From assembly GCA_944331725.1 (NCBI GenBank), contig CALVJE010000006.1, forward strand, positions 1 to 20,475: 20,475 nt of DNA. Direction: 5' to 3'. This DNA is from an uncultured Bacilli bacterium (GTDB taxonomy: Bacteria > Bacillota_I > Bacilli_A > RF39 > UBA660). Positions 7,032 through 14,702 of this stretch are shown here, in pieces (the first letter of the stretch is position 1; each line of letters starts with the position of its first letter). The notes beneath the pieces were generated by a model, which worked only from the letters and a program-made list of their open reading frames with translations, was not told the origin of the DNA and searched no databases. The translations under genes and the position numbers were made by a program.

Positions 7032-8222
7032 TTGAGAAAAAAAATCAGTTCATTTTTATTAATAGTACTATTAACAGTATTTATAATTCCTATAAATACA
7101 AATGCTAAAACCTTAAGTGATTTAAGAGCGGAAGTAGAAGAATTCACTGCTGATTTAGATAGCAAAAATAATCAAATTGCTGCTAACGATGCTGAAGTAA
7201 AAAAAATTCAAGAAAATATTGCTAACATAGAAAGTCAAATTAGTGAAATAGAAAACGAAACTGCAATTCTAGAGCAAGAAATTGAGGCATCAAATCAAGA
7301 AATATCAGAAAAAAGTGAACAAAGTAAATCATTATTTCAATATCTTCAAGTTAGTGAAGGTGAAAATGCTTATTTAGAGTATATTTTTGGTGCAACAGAC
7401 GTTACTGATATGGTATATCGTATGGCAATAGTTGAACAATTAACTGAATATAATGACCAAGTAATGGATGAACTTTCACAACTAGTTAAAGAGAATGAAC
7501 AAAGAAAAACAGAACTAAGCAAAAAAAATGCAGAATTAGAAAAATTAACAACAGAATTAGAAGCAGAGCAAGAAAAAATCAATGCTGAGACTGCTGCCAT
7601 TAGAGATGCTATGCCAAGTGTTCAAGACCAAAAAGAAGAAGCGTTAGAACAAATAGAATATTATGAAAGTATTGGCTGTGGTGAGAATGAAGATATTGAT
7701 TCATGTCAATATGAATATGAACAGTCACGTAGCAACTCATCATCAGGTGGTGGCTATGTACCATCAGCATCAGGTTTCTATAGACCAATGGTAAGTGGAT
7801 ATGTTACCCAAAATTGGATGAATGCAGGACATTTAGGAATAGATTTATCAAATACTAATAAAACAATAGAAATATATCCTATCGCAACAGGAGTCGTTTT
7901 TGCCAAATACTATGATGTATATGGAGCTTTAGTTTTAAAAATAAGACATAATGTAAATGGAAGATACTTATATTCAACGTATGCTCATTTATCAGCATGG
8001 TATGTAAATGTAGGACAAACAGTTACTCCAGATACTGTAATTGGTAAAATGGGTAATACTGGATATTCATTTGGAGCACATTTACATCTTGAACTTACAA
8101 CATGTGATTGGCATGCAGGAGGTGGATGTAGTTCATATACAGAATATACTCAGAGGACAATCAATCCAAGAAATTACATAGGATTTCCATCAGGATTAAG
8201 AGTATGGTGGAATGGTAGATAA
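7032..8222 (+). CDS. Secreted coiled-coil M23 murein endopeptidase, FtsEX-linked
   Basis: A 396-residue exported peptidoglycan hydrolase. A signal peptide (MRKKISSFLLIVLLTVFIIP..., cleavage likely after NTNA at 25) is followed by two long coiled-coil stretches (about 28-110 and 140-210), a Ser/Gly linker (232-245) and a LytM/M23 domain (about 250-385). Zinc ligands and catalytic residues are intact: GHLGIDL (H267, D271), YAHL (H319) and HLHLE (H350, H352). It resembles EnvC and PcsB in architecture, but EnvC has a dead M23 domain and PcsB a CHAP domain, whereas this one should be active. Four cysteines (216, 225, 358, 366) could form two disulfides. The start is a TTG 7 nt after AAAGGGG. It is probably activated by FtsEX through the coiled coil. 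Confidence 0.92.
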   Translation: MRKKISSFLLIVLLTVFIIPINTNAKTLSDLRAEVEEFTADLDSKNNQIAANDAEVKKIQENIANIESQISEIENETAILEQEIEASNQEISEKSEQSKSLFQYLQVSEGENAYLEYIFGATDVTDMVYRMAIVEQLTEYNDQVMDELSQLVKENEQRKTELSKKNAELEKLTTELEAEQEKINAETAAIRDAMPSVQDQKEEALEQIEYYESIGCGENEDIDSCQYEYEQSRSNSSSGGGYVPSASGFYRPMVSGYVTQNWMNAGHLGIDLSNTNKTIEIYPIATGVVFAKYYDVYGALVLKIRHNVNGRYLYSTYAHLSAWYVNVGQTVTPDTVIGKMGNTGYSFGAHLHLELTTCDWHAGGGCSSYTEYTQRTINPRNYIGFPSGLRVWWNGR

Positions 8223-8233
8223 TAGGAGAGTTT

Positions 8234-8560
8234 ATGATAACATTAGAAGACTTTGATAAAGTAGAATTAAGAGTAGGAAAAGTAATAGATGCTAGTATTA
8301 ATAAAGGAGCAAGACATCCTGCTTATAAATTAAAAATAGATTTTGGACCATTAGGTATAAAAAAATCATCTGCACAAATTACTGATTTATATAAACCAGA
8401 AGATTTAATAAATAGACAAGTAATCGCTGTAATGAATTTCAAACCTATTCACATATCAGAAGTAACAAGTGAAGTTAGAATATTAGGAGCAGAAACTAAT
8501 GAAGGCATCGTATTATTAAATACTGATAAAGAAGTGGAAAATGGTTCTAAAATATCTTAA
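8234..8560 (+). CDS. csaA: CsaA-like tRNA-binding-domain protein
   Basis: A 108-residue single OB-fold protein of the CsaA/EMAP-II tRNA-binding family. It matches CsaA along its full length: an N-terminal DFDKVELRVGKVIDA, the conserved KIDFGPLGIKKSSAQIT, LINRQVIAVMNF and SEVRILGA. CsaA is described as a secretion-related chaperone in Bacillus; the same fold occurs in methionyl-tRNA synthetase C-termini, so tRNA binding is possible. GGAGAG lies just before the ATG, 11 nt after the M23 gene stop, so it ends the ftsEX operon. A terminator follows directly. Confidence 0.9.
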   Translation: MITLEDFDKVELRVGKVIDASINKGARHPAYKLKIDFGPLGIKKSSAQITDLYKPEDLINRQVIAVMNFKPIHISEVTSEVRILGAETNEGIVLLNTDKEVENGSKIS

Positions 8561-8564
8561 ATAA

Positions 8565-8591
8565 AGTTCTAGTATATTACTAGAGCTTTTT
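8565..8591 (+). terminator. Intrinsic terminator after csaA
   Basis: AGTTCTAGTA (8565-8574) pairs with TACTAGAGCT (8578-8587), 10 bp with one G-T pair and a 3-nt loop, and is followed by a short T-run (8587-8591). It closes the ftsE-ftsX-M23-csaA unit. The next 100 nt (8592-8691) are AT-rich and hold nothing I can identify. Confidence 0.85.
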
Positions 8592-8691
8592 ATAATAAAA
8601 AAGAAAACAAGCTCTAATATGAGAAAAAGATTTCAAGGTGTCATATAATAGTAAATTAAAGTAAACTCTTTTAAATAAAATCTAAACAATA

Positions 8692-8720
8692 TTGTAAATG
8701 AATTTGTGTTATGATATTAT
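8692..8720 (+). promoter_or_regulatory. Strong promoter of the 8.7-kb leader RNA
   Basis: TTGTAA (8692-8697), a 17-nt spacer, TATTAT (8715-8720), with an extended -10 TG at 8712-8713. Predicted transcription start is near 8727. Confidence 0.75.
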
Positions 8721-8745
8721 AAAATAAGAAAGGAAGAAGGTAAAA

Positions 8746-8853
8746 ATGCGAAAACTTGTGTTTACAATATGTTACCTGGAGGGGGGCAGTTTTAATAAAA
8801 ACATAAGTAATAATAGTATTACTTTCTTTAATTGTGAGTTAAGAACAGGATAA
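8746..8853 (+). CDS. Small ORF (35 aa) inside the 8.7-kb leader
   Basis: ATG at 8746 follows GAAGAAGG with a 5-nt gap, so it could be translated. The product begins MRKLVFTICYLEGG and ends NCELRTG. It has no transmembrane pattern and no run of one amino acid that would mark a classical attenuation peptide. The stop TAA (8851-8853) falls inside the 5' arm of the terminator hairpin, so a ribosome reaching the end would disrupt that stem. This arrangement suits a translated attenuator. It may equally be a chance ORF in an RNA gene. Confidence 0.35.
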   Translation: MRKLVFTICYLEGGSFNKNISNNSITFFNCELRTG

Positions 8854-8871
8854 TTATATTCTGTTTTTTTT
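8844..8871 (+). terminator. Intrinsic terminator/attenuator before the 8899 gene
   Basis: AACAGGATA (8844-8852), loop ATTA, TATTCTGTT (8857-8865): a 9-bp stem with one G-T pair, followed by T residues to 8871. It stands 28 nt before the next start codon, and no second promoter is evident between them, so read-through would be needed to express the cluster. Confidence 0.85.
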
Positions 8872-8898
8872 GATACTAAAATAAAGGAGGATAATTAA

Positions 8899-10293
8899 AT
8901 GAAACCACTAGATAAATATGATCAATTATTAGAAGAAGAGTTAAATCATTTAAAAGTAGAATATGATAATTATAAAACAAAGATTGACTGTGTAACTGTT
9001 TTAACCTTTTCAAAGGACGATCAAAACCAATATGTATTAAATTTATTAGACAATCAGGAATTATTACTTACAACTTTTCCTCAACTAATAGACCAGTTTA
9101 AAATATTAACCTTTTTTAGAAAAAATAATGCTTTAGAATTAGAACAAGTTAAAATAGCGATAAATAATATTTTAGAAGATGAACAAGTAAAAAACACTAT
9201 CATTAATCAATCTAATTATCAAAATTTAGTTAAAAGAATTCAAGAACAAATCGAAGAATTAAATAATGCAAGTATCAGTTCTAAGGCCTCCTTTATATTA
9301 AAAATAAATATTGATGATGAAGAAAAAGTTAACATCTTAACACAGTTAGCATATGAGAGTTGCCAAAATGCTAGTTTAAAACAACAAAAACCAAAAGAAA
9401 AAACTAAAGAGGAATTGAAAGAAGAAAAAATAGAACCGGAAACACTATTTGAAGAAAGAGATGAAGCAAAAATAGCGAATATTAATAATAAATATTTTGC
9501 TATAAAACCACAAATAGAAAATTTGTTAAATCAATATTATTATTTAATTAATGGAAAATCAATAGGTACTCTTGAATATACAAAACAACTAGTTGATATT
9601 GCTAAAGTCCAAAAAGAAAAAGACTCTTTAGATTTAAAATCTCTAAATTTAGACGAATTCTCTTACAAAGAAGTCTCTATGACTATGTTAATACTAGATA
9701 TAATTGAAGCAAAGCAAGAGTTAGAAAAAAATCTTCAAAATCCTGCTAGTAAACAAGATGATATAGAATACTATTTCAATGCTTTAAAAGAAACTTATTC
9801 TAAAGCTATAATATTAGGAGAAGCTATAACTAAAGATAATTTAGAAAAGACTAAAAAAACAGATGATATTTACTTCTTATTAGATGAAAATAATAATCCT
9901 TTCTTTCAATTGGAAAAGTTTAATAAAGAAGAAAGAAAACGTTGTCTATCATTAATGGAAAAATTCAAAAAACATATTTATGATTATGAGAAAGGAAAAA
10001 CTCATACTAAACTTAAATCTAAAAAGAAAATTAATGATATATACATTAATAAAAGCTCTACTATGTGTGTATCTTACATTAGAGCAAAAGATAATCAAGT
10101 ATTAATACTAACATTCGCTCATCTTAATGAAATTTATGATGATTCAACTAGAATTGACCAAAACTATGCTTATCTTATTAAAGAAACTTTAGATAATATA
10201 AACACAAAAAATAGTAGTTTCATAGAACAACAATATCAATTCAGCGAACAATTTAAAGATCAAATTTTCTCAAAAGGAGATGACCCAAAATAA
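8899..10293 (+). CDS. Uncharacterised 464-aa protein, first gene of unknown cluster
   Basis: I do not recognise this protein. It has no signal peptide or membrane helix and should be cytoplasmic. Residues 1-160 are helical with a short strand-like segment (CVTVLTFSKD, 31-40). Residues 161-190 are a charged Lys/Glu-rich linker. 191-370 are again helical. About 375-415 alternate hydrophobic residues (INDIYINKSSTMCVSYI, then QVLILTFAHLNEIYDD), suggesting a small beta-sheet domain at the C-terminus. The start has a perfect AAAGGAGG 8 nt upstream. The stop overlaps the next ATG by one base (TAATG). It is preceded by the terminator-ended leader, so attenuation control is likely. Low similarity to known families suggests lineage specificity. 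Confidence 0.8.
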   Translation: MKPLDKYDQLLEEELNHLKVEYDNYKTKIDCVTVLTFSKDDQNQYVLNLLDNQELLLTTFPQLIDQFKILTFFRKNNALELEQVKIAINNILEDEQVKNTIINQSNYQNLVKRIQEQIEELNNASISSKASFILKINIDDEEKVNILTQLAYESCQNASLKQQKPKEKTKEELKEEKIEPETLFEERDEAKIANINNKYFAIKPQIENLLNQYYYLINGKSIGTLEYTKQLVDIAKVQKEKDSLDLKSLNLDEFSYKEVSMTMLILDIIEAKQELEKNLQNPASKQDDIEYYFNALKETYSKAIILGEAITKDNLEKTKKTDDIYFLLDENNNPFFQLEKFNKEERKRCLSLMEKFKKHIYDYEKGKTHTKLKSKKKINDIYINKSSTMCVSYIRAKDNQVLILTFAHLNEIYDDSTRIDQNYAYLIKETLDNINTKNSSFIEQQYQFSEQFKDQIFSKGDDPK

Positions 10294-10493
10294 TGATAGA
10301 AAAAAAGTTAGATATATTATTTTTAAATATTAAAAATGATTGTATGAACATTATTAAAGAAAAAGATATTGATTTAGATGAATTATCGTTTATGTTAGGT
10401 ATAAGTTCTAAAGAATTTATTTCCAACTTTCAAACTAGAATTAAAGATTTCTCTTTTTACATAGAAACATATAGAATACTAACAGAATGGTAG
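10293..10493 (+). CDS. Small helix-turn-helix-like protein (66 aa)
   Basis: A 66-residue protein coupled to the upstream gene by TAATG, with AAAAGGAG about 14 nt before the start and inside the upstream ORF. Residues 27-45 (LDELSFMLGISSKEFISNF) read like the first helices of an XRE-type helix-turn-helix (ELA..LGIS...IS). The C-terminal helix (FSFYIETYRILTEW) is aromatic. It could be a small DNA-binding regulator or an adaptor subunit of the cluster. The HTH call rests on pattern only. Confidence 0.6.
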   Translation: MIEKKLDILFLNIKNDCMNIIKEKDIDLDELSFMLGISSKEFISNFQTRIKDFSFYIETYRILTEW

Positions 10494-10502
10494 GTGTTTA
10501 TA

Positions 10503-12350
10503 ATGACATTATCAGAAATTATTAAATTAAAAGTTGATGCTTTATTTGAAACATATAATAATTTAAATCTTGTAGATAATAAATCAGAATTAACTACTAT
10601 AAAAGAAAGAATAGAAAAAGTTACAACCTTAATAGAAGTGATAAGTAAAGATATTAAAAATATAAAAGATTTAAACTATGAAGATATCAGTGATATAACT
10701 TTTATAAAAGAAGAAGATTTAAAAAATATTCAAATTGTTTTAAAAGCTAAATATGAAGTTAATTTACCAGTTGAACTTACAAAACCACAACTTGAAATTA
10801 TTAATAATTTAATTAAAGATTTAACAGAAAAGAGAAATTTATTAATAGAAAAATATAATAAAGAAGAAGAATTAATTAATAAAAATAAAGAAAAAACTGA
10901 AAAATTAGAAGATGATATCTTAAACTTAGAAATCTTATATGAACGTATTAATGATCCTGATGATTATACTTTATTAAATCTAGAAGATTTTAAAATACTA
11001 TCAATAATATTAGAAGATGAAGAAATATCATCAAAAATAAAAATAGAACTACTTAGTAATATAATTGAGTATAATGAGAATATTGACAAACGTAATAAAA
11101 AAATATTATCAACTACAGATATAGAAGAAGTAAAAGAGTGTTTTAGAAGTTTTGGATTTAAAGAAGATATGCTTTCCTATATTGATAAAAATAAGGAAGA
11201 AATATCAAGAAATATTGATTTAAATAATGCAAGAGAAATATTATCATATTTACAATCTAAAAATATCATTGATAAATTTTCTAAGTTATCTTTATTAACA
11301 ATCGTTTTATATAGCAATGCAAATACTGTTAGTAAACGATATGAAGATTTAAAGGAACGCAAAGCATTATTTACATCACTTTTTGAAATGCCTAGTATAT
11401 GGGTTAATAATTTATCAAAAAAATTAAGAAGTAAACACAAAAAACAATTACCAACAGGTGGTGGAAGAAAAGATACTAGTAAATTGCGCAATTATGCTAA
11501 TAAAATTTCTTATGAAGAAATGCTTTCTAACGAAGAGTACCTAACTAATCTAGGACTTAAAGTTTCTATTTCTGATAAAACAAATATAAAAGTATTACAA
11601 ACACCTAGTGAAAAAATAGCAGAGAATGTTAAAGTTTATAAAGCTTATGGTTTCTTTAAAGAAAGAGATATTTCTACCTTTCCTCCATCTGCTCTTTCTT
11701 TCTATTCTGTTGCCGATAGATGTGATAAATTAATAGAAATAGGGTTATTACATAACTTTGATATGAACTTCGCTTTATCATATCCATCTATTATTCAAGC
11801 GATGCGTGAAGAAACTTTCGCTCTACTATATAAATTAAAAAGAGAAAACACAAAAGAAGATTATCGTCAAATTATTTCTTCTAAGTCAAGAAAAGGTACT
11901 TTAAATAGTTGTATCACTAATAGAAGTCAAAATAATAATATAGTATTTGGTTATGATTTTGGAACCAAGGAAAAATTAGAAATTTTTAAACAAGAAAACT
12001 TTATAAATCAAATGGATGATAAATATATTCCTAATGCAAACGAGTATGAAGAAATAATTACAAAAGAAAATCCTATTACTTATCAAGATGACATTTTGAA
12101 AGATGAAAAAATAAAAGTATTAGAAGAACAGTATAGAGTTGATAACAATCCATATCAATATAAAATAGGTAATGAAATAATATCTAGATTAAAAGTATTA
12201 AGATGTTATGGAGTTTTAAAAGAAAAAGGAATTACTGATGATAATGCTTTCTTGTATGCTGTTACTAGAGGAATGTATTTTGATGAAAAAACATTTACTA
12301 TACTTAAATCAACAGTTAAAGGAAGAGGTGAATATGGATGGAGTATTTAA
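10503..12350 (+). CDS. Uncharacterised 615-aa protein with mTERF-like helical repeats
   Basis: A large cytoplasmic-type protein, wholly helical by inspection. Residues 1-150 are Lys/Glu/Ile-rich coiled coil. From about 200 there are units of 30-40 residues with the pattern 'helix, sFGF.ed or .iGL, helix, .P..l' (ECFRSFGFKEDMLSYI near 212-227; DKLIEIGLLHNFDMNFALSY near 408-427; KVLRCYGVLKEKGITDDNAF near 564-583). This is reminiscent of mTERF-type repeats that bind nucleic acid. A basic patch SKKLRSKHKKQ (305-315) precedes GGGRKD. The start was placed at ATG 10503, 6 nt after AGGTG; a GTG at 10494 is possible but sits within the RBS. Its 3' end overlaps the next gene by 13 nt. Function unknown. 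Confidence 0.75.
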   Translation: MTLSEIIKLKVDALFETYNNLNLVDNKSELTTIKERIEKVTTLIEVISKDIKNIKDLNYEDISDITFIKEEDLKNIQIVLKAKYEVNLPVELTKPQLEIINNLIKDLTEKRNLLIEKYNKEEELINKNKEKTEKLEDDILNLEILYERINDPDDYTLLNLEDFKILSIILEDEEISSKIKIELLSNIIEYNENIDKRNKKILSTTDIEEVKECFRSFGFKEDMLSYIDKNKEEISRNIDLNNAREILSYLQSKNIIDKFSKLSLLTIVLYSNANTVSKRYEDLKERKALFTSLFEMPSIWVNNLSKKLRSKHKKQLPTGGGRKDTSKLRNYANKISYEEMLSNEEYLTNLGLKVSISDKTNIKVLQTPSEKIAENVKVYKAYGFFKERDISTFPPSALSFYSVADRCDKLIEIGLLHNFDMNFALSYPSIIQAMREETFALLYKLKRENTKEDYRQIISSKSRKGTLNSCITNRSQNNNIVFGYDFGTKEKLEIFKQENFINQMDDKYIPNANEYEEIITKENPITYQDDILKDEKIKVLEEQYRVDNNPYQYKIGNEIISRLKVLRCYGVLKEKGITDDNAFLYAVTRGMYFDEKTFTILKSTVKGRGEYGWSI

Positions 12351-12631
12351 CTAAATATAACCTAACTACTGAAGATATAAAAGATATTACTAACTCAATA
12401 GATGAAGATGATAAATTAGAATTAGAGTTGAATGAAGAAAGGGTATCATCGATAATAGATTACTTCTTATCAATAGGACTTACTAATATAAAAGATATTA
12501 TAATAACTAAACCTAATCTATTTTATGATGATGTTAATTCTATAAAGATGAGAATAGAAAAGTATTCTAATACTAATATTATTGAATTGCTTAAAGAAGA
12601 TCCTATTAATTTTGATTTAATAGGTATGTAA
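12338..12631 (+). CDS. Uncharacterised 97-aa protein with mTERF-like repeat
   Basis: The last gene of the cluster. ATG 12338 lies 7 nt after AGAGGTG inside the upstream ORF and overlaps it by 13 nt in a different frame. The core RVSSIIDYFLSIGLTNIKDI and the following IITKPNLFYDDVNSIKMRI (about 35-73) give one clear 'helix, GL, helix, kPnLf' unit typical of mTERF repeats, then the start of a second (NIIELLKEDPINFDLIGM). It looks like a detached C-terminal repeat module of the 615-aa protein. Partnership with it is inferred from the overlap and the shared pattern. Confidence 0.7.
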   Translation: MEYLTKYNLTTEDIKDITNSIDEDDKLELELNEERVSSIIDYFLSIGLTNIKDIIITKPNLFYDDVNSIKMRIEKYSNTNIIELLKEDPINFDLIGM

Positions 12632-12634
12632 ATA

Positions 12635-12666
12635 AAAGAACTTTAGTCTAAAACTAGAGTTCTTTA
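12635..12666 (+). terminator. Intrinsic terminator closing the unknown cluster
   Basis: AAAGAACTTTAGT (12635-12647) pairs with ACTAGAGTTCTTT (12653-12665), 13 bp with one G-T pair and a 5-nt loop. The following T-rich tract is weak (ATTTAT). Confidence 0.75.
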
Positions 12667-12698
12667 TTTATAAAAATAGTTCTAATGAGTAAATTTCT

Positions 12699-12727
12699 TT
12701 GTCACTATATAATCTTAATGATATAAT
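12699..12727 (+). promoter_or_regulatory. Sigma-70-type promoter for uvrB
   Basis: TTGTCA (12699-12704), 17-nt spacer, TATAAT (12722-12727). The predicted start, near 12734, leaves a leader of only about 14 nt that begins at the AAGGAG itself. I found no LexA-type (GAAC-N4-GTTC) box nearby. Confidence 0.8.
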
Positions 12728-12747
12728 ACTTGCAAGGAGTGATACCT

Positions 12748-14700
12748 ATGTTCAAATTAGTATCAAAATTCAAACCAAGTGGTGACCAGCCAGAAGCGAT
12801 AAAAGAGTTAGTTGAAGGAATAAAAGAAGGTAAAAAAGAACAAGTTTTATTAGGTGCAACAGGAACAGGTAAGACTTTTACAATGGCAAATGTTATTAAA
12901 GAAGTTAATAAACCAACCCTAATACTAGCACATAATAAAACTCTAGCAGGTCAACTTTATTCAGAGATGAAAGAATTATTCCCAGAGAATAATGTAGAGT
13001 ACTTTGTCAGCTATTATGATTATTATCAACCAGAAGCATATGTTCCAAGCACTGATACTTATATAGAGAAAGACTCTTCTATAAACGATGAAATCGATGA
13101 ACTTCGTCACGCGGCAACATCTGCTTTACTCTCATCAAAAGATACTATTGTTGTCGCTAGTGTTTCTTGTATCTATGGTATTGGAGAAGTAGAAGAATAT
13201 AAAAATAAAATGTTAACACTAAGAGTAGGAGAAGAAATAGAACGTAATGAAGTTTTAGTAAAACTTGTGGAAATGCAATATGCAAGAAATGATTTAGACT
13301 TCCATCGTGGTACTTTTAGAGTAAGAGGAGATGTCTTAGAAATAATTCCTACTAATCAAAATCAAACAGGTTATAGAATAGAATTCTTTGGTAGTGAAAT
13401 AGATAGAATTAGTGAAATAGATGTCTTAACAGGAACAGTTATCTCTAATAAGAAAAATGTTAGTATCTTCCCAGCTAGTCACTTTGTAATTAGTGATGAT
13501 AAATTAAAAGAAGCGATTAAAAGGATAAAAAAAGAGTTAGGGGAACGTTTAGAGGAACTTAAGAGTCAAAATAAACTTCTTGCAGCAGAACGTCTTGAAC
13601 AACGAACTAACTATGATTTAGAAATGCTAGAAGAAACAGGCTTCTGTCACGGTATTGAAAACTACTCAGCACCTATGGCAGGTCGTAAACCTGGAGAAAC
13701 TCCTACAACTCTAATGGATTTCTTTGGTGATGATTATCTTTTAATAGTTGATGAATCCCACGTAACCTTACCTCAAGTAAGAGGAATGTATAATGGAGAT
13801 AGAGCAAGAAAACAAAACTTAGTTGATTATGGATTTCGCTTACCTAGTGCCCTTGATAACCGTCCTTTAAAGTTTGATGAATTTGAAAAGAAAATAAAAC
13901 AAGCTATCTATGTATCTGCAACACCAGGTGATTATGAACTTGAAAAAACACAAGGTAAGTTTGTTGAACAAATAATTAGACCTACAGGATTACTTGATCC
14001 AACTATTGAAGTTAGAAAGACAGAAGGACAAATAGATGACTTAGTAGGAGAAATAAATGACCGTATTAAGAAAAATGAAAGAGTTTTAATTACCACATTA
14101 ACTATTAGAATGAGCGAAGAGTTAACTAACTACTTAAAAGATTTAGACATCAAAGTAGCATACCTTCACACTGAAATAAAAACTCTAGAGCGTTTACAAA
14201 TTATTCATGACTTAAGATGTGGTATTTATGATGTTGTTGTTGGAATAAACCTTTTACGTGAAGGTATAGATATCCCAGAAGTATCCCTAATCGCTATATT
14301 AGACGCTGATAAAGAAGGTTTCTTAAGAAGTGAGAGAAGTCTTATCCAAACAATTGGACGTTGTGCAAGAAATGCTAATGGACACGTTATTATGTACGGA
14401 GATAATATTACAGACTCTATGGATAAAGCGATTAAAGAGACAAAACGTCGTCGTGAAATTCAAGAAGCTTACAATAAAGAACACGGTATAGTTCCTAAAA
14501 CAATTGAAAAAGAAATAAGAGAAGTTATTAGTAATGTTGATACAAAAGACTCTACTAAAACTAAGAAAAAATTAACTAAGAAAGAAAAGATGTTAGAACT
14601 AGAGCGAATTGAACAAGAAATGAAAGAAGCAGCTAAGAATCTTGATTTTGAACGCGCTATGGAACTAAGAAATGCTTTATTTGAAATGAAGAGTGAATAG
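12748..14700 (+). CDS. uvrB: UvrABC excision repair subunit B
   Basis: UvrB is the damage-verifying helicase-like subunit of nucleotide excision repair; it is loaded by UvrA and positions UvrC. The 650-residue protein is full length. It has Walker A GATGTGKT (36-43), the beta-hairpin region with [18 protein letters not shown], the DESH box, helicase motifs V-VI in [18 protein letters not shown] and QTIGRCARN, and a C-terminal UVR domain ([20 protein letters not shown]) that contacts UvrC. ATG 12748 was chosen because AAGGAG lies 8 nt upstream and the sequence then begins in the usual way ([17 protein letters not shown]). An in-frame TTG at 12730 would precede the RBS. No uvrA follows; a radical SAM gene begins 2 nt after the stop. 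Confidence 0.98.
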   Translation: MFKLVSKFKPSGDQPEAIKELVEGIKEGKKEQVLLGATGTGKTFTMANVIKEVNKPTLILAHNKTLAGQLYSEMKELFPENNVEYFVSYYDYYQPEAYVPSTDTYIEKDSSINDEIDELRHAATSALLSSKDTIVVASVSCIYGIGEVEEYKNKMLTLRVGEEIERNEVLVKLVEMQYARNDLDFHRGTFRVRGDVLEIIPTNQNQTGYRIEFFGSEIDRISEIDVLTGTVISNKKNVSIFPASHFVISDDKLKEAIKRIKKELGERLEELKSQNKLLAAERLEQRTNYDLEMLEETGFCHGIENYSAPMAGRKPGETPTTLMDFFGDDYLLIVDESHVTLPQVRGMYNGDRARKQNLVDYGFRLPSALDNRPLKFDEFEKKIKQAIYVSATPGDYELEKTQGKFVEQIIRPTGLLDPTIEVRKTEGQIDDLVGEINDRIKKNERVLITTLTIRMSEELTNYLKDLDIKVAYLHTEIKTLERLQIIHDLRCGIYDVVVGINLLREGIDIPEVSLIAILDADKEGFLRSERSLIQTIGRCARNANGHVIMYGDNITDSMDKAIKETKRRREIQEAYNKEHGIVPKTIEKEIREVISNVDTKDSTKTKKKLTKKEKMLELERIEQEMKEAAKNLDFERAMELRNALFEMKSE

Positions 14701-14702
14701 TT

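Larger units (their letters stand above)
8727..8871 (+). ncRNA. Putative structured leader or small RNA ending in a terminator
   Basis: From the predicted start to the terminator this is a compact transcript of about 145 nt. Three pairings are visible: AAAACT (8751-8756) with AGTTTT (8788-8793); AAGTAATA (8805-8812) with TATTACTT (8817-8824), a perfect 8-bp hairpin with a 4-nt loop; and the terminator stem at 8844-8865. Between the first two strands lies GGAGGGGGG (8778-8786), striking in an AT-rich genome and complementary to the 16S anti-Shine-Dalgarno sequence. It does not match riboswitch or leader classes I know (T-box, L10, preQ1, SAM, 6S). It could be a cis leader of the 8899 gene cluster or an independent RNA. 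Confidence 0.45.

Noticed and set aside
7370..7600. Reverse-strand open frame inside the M23 peptidase gene
   Set aside because: It is antisense to the coiled-coil region, and its Ser/Leu-rich composition is the expected shadow.
9970..10150. RelE/ParE-like toxin domain at the C-terminus of the 464-aa protein
   Set aside because: The alternating strands look loosely similar, but no catalytic or conserved residues could be matched, and the adjacent 66-aa gene lies downstream and not in the usual antitoxin arrangement.
11177..11491. Reverse-strand open frame inside the 615-aa gene
   Set aside because: There is no RBS, it lies within a continuous + strand frame, and it looks like a shadow.
12671..12747. 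SOS (LexA) operator upstream of uvrB
   Set aside because: No GAAC-N4-GTTC or similar palindrome is present around the promoter.
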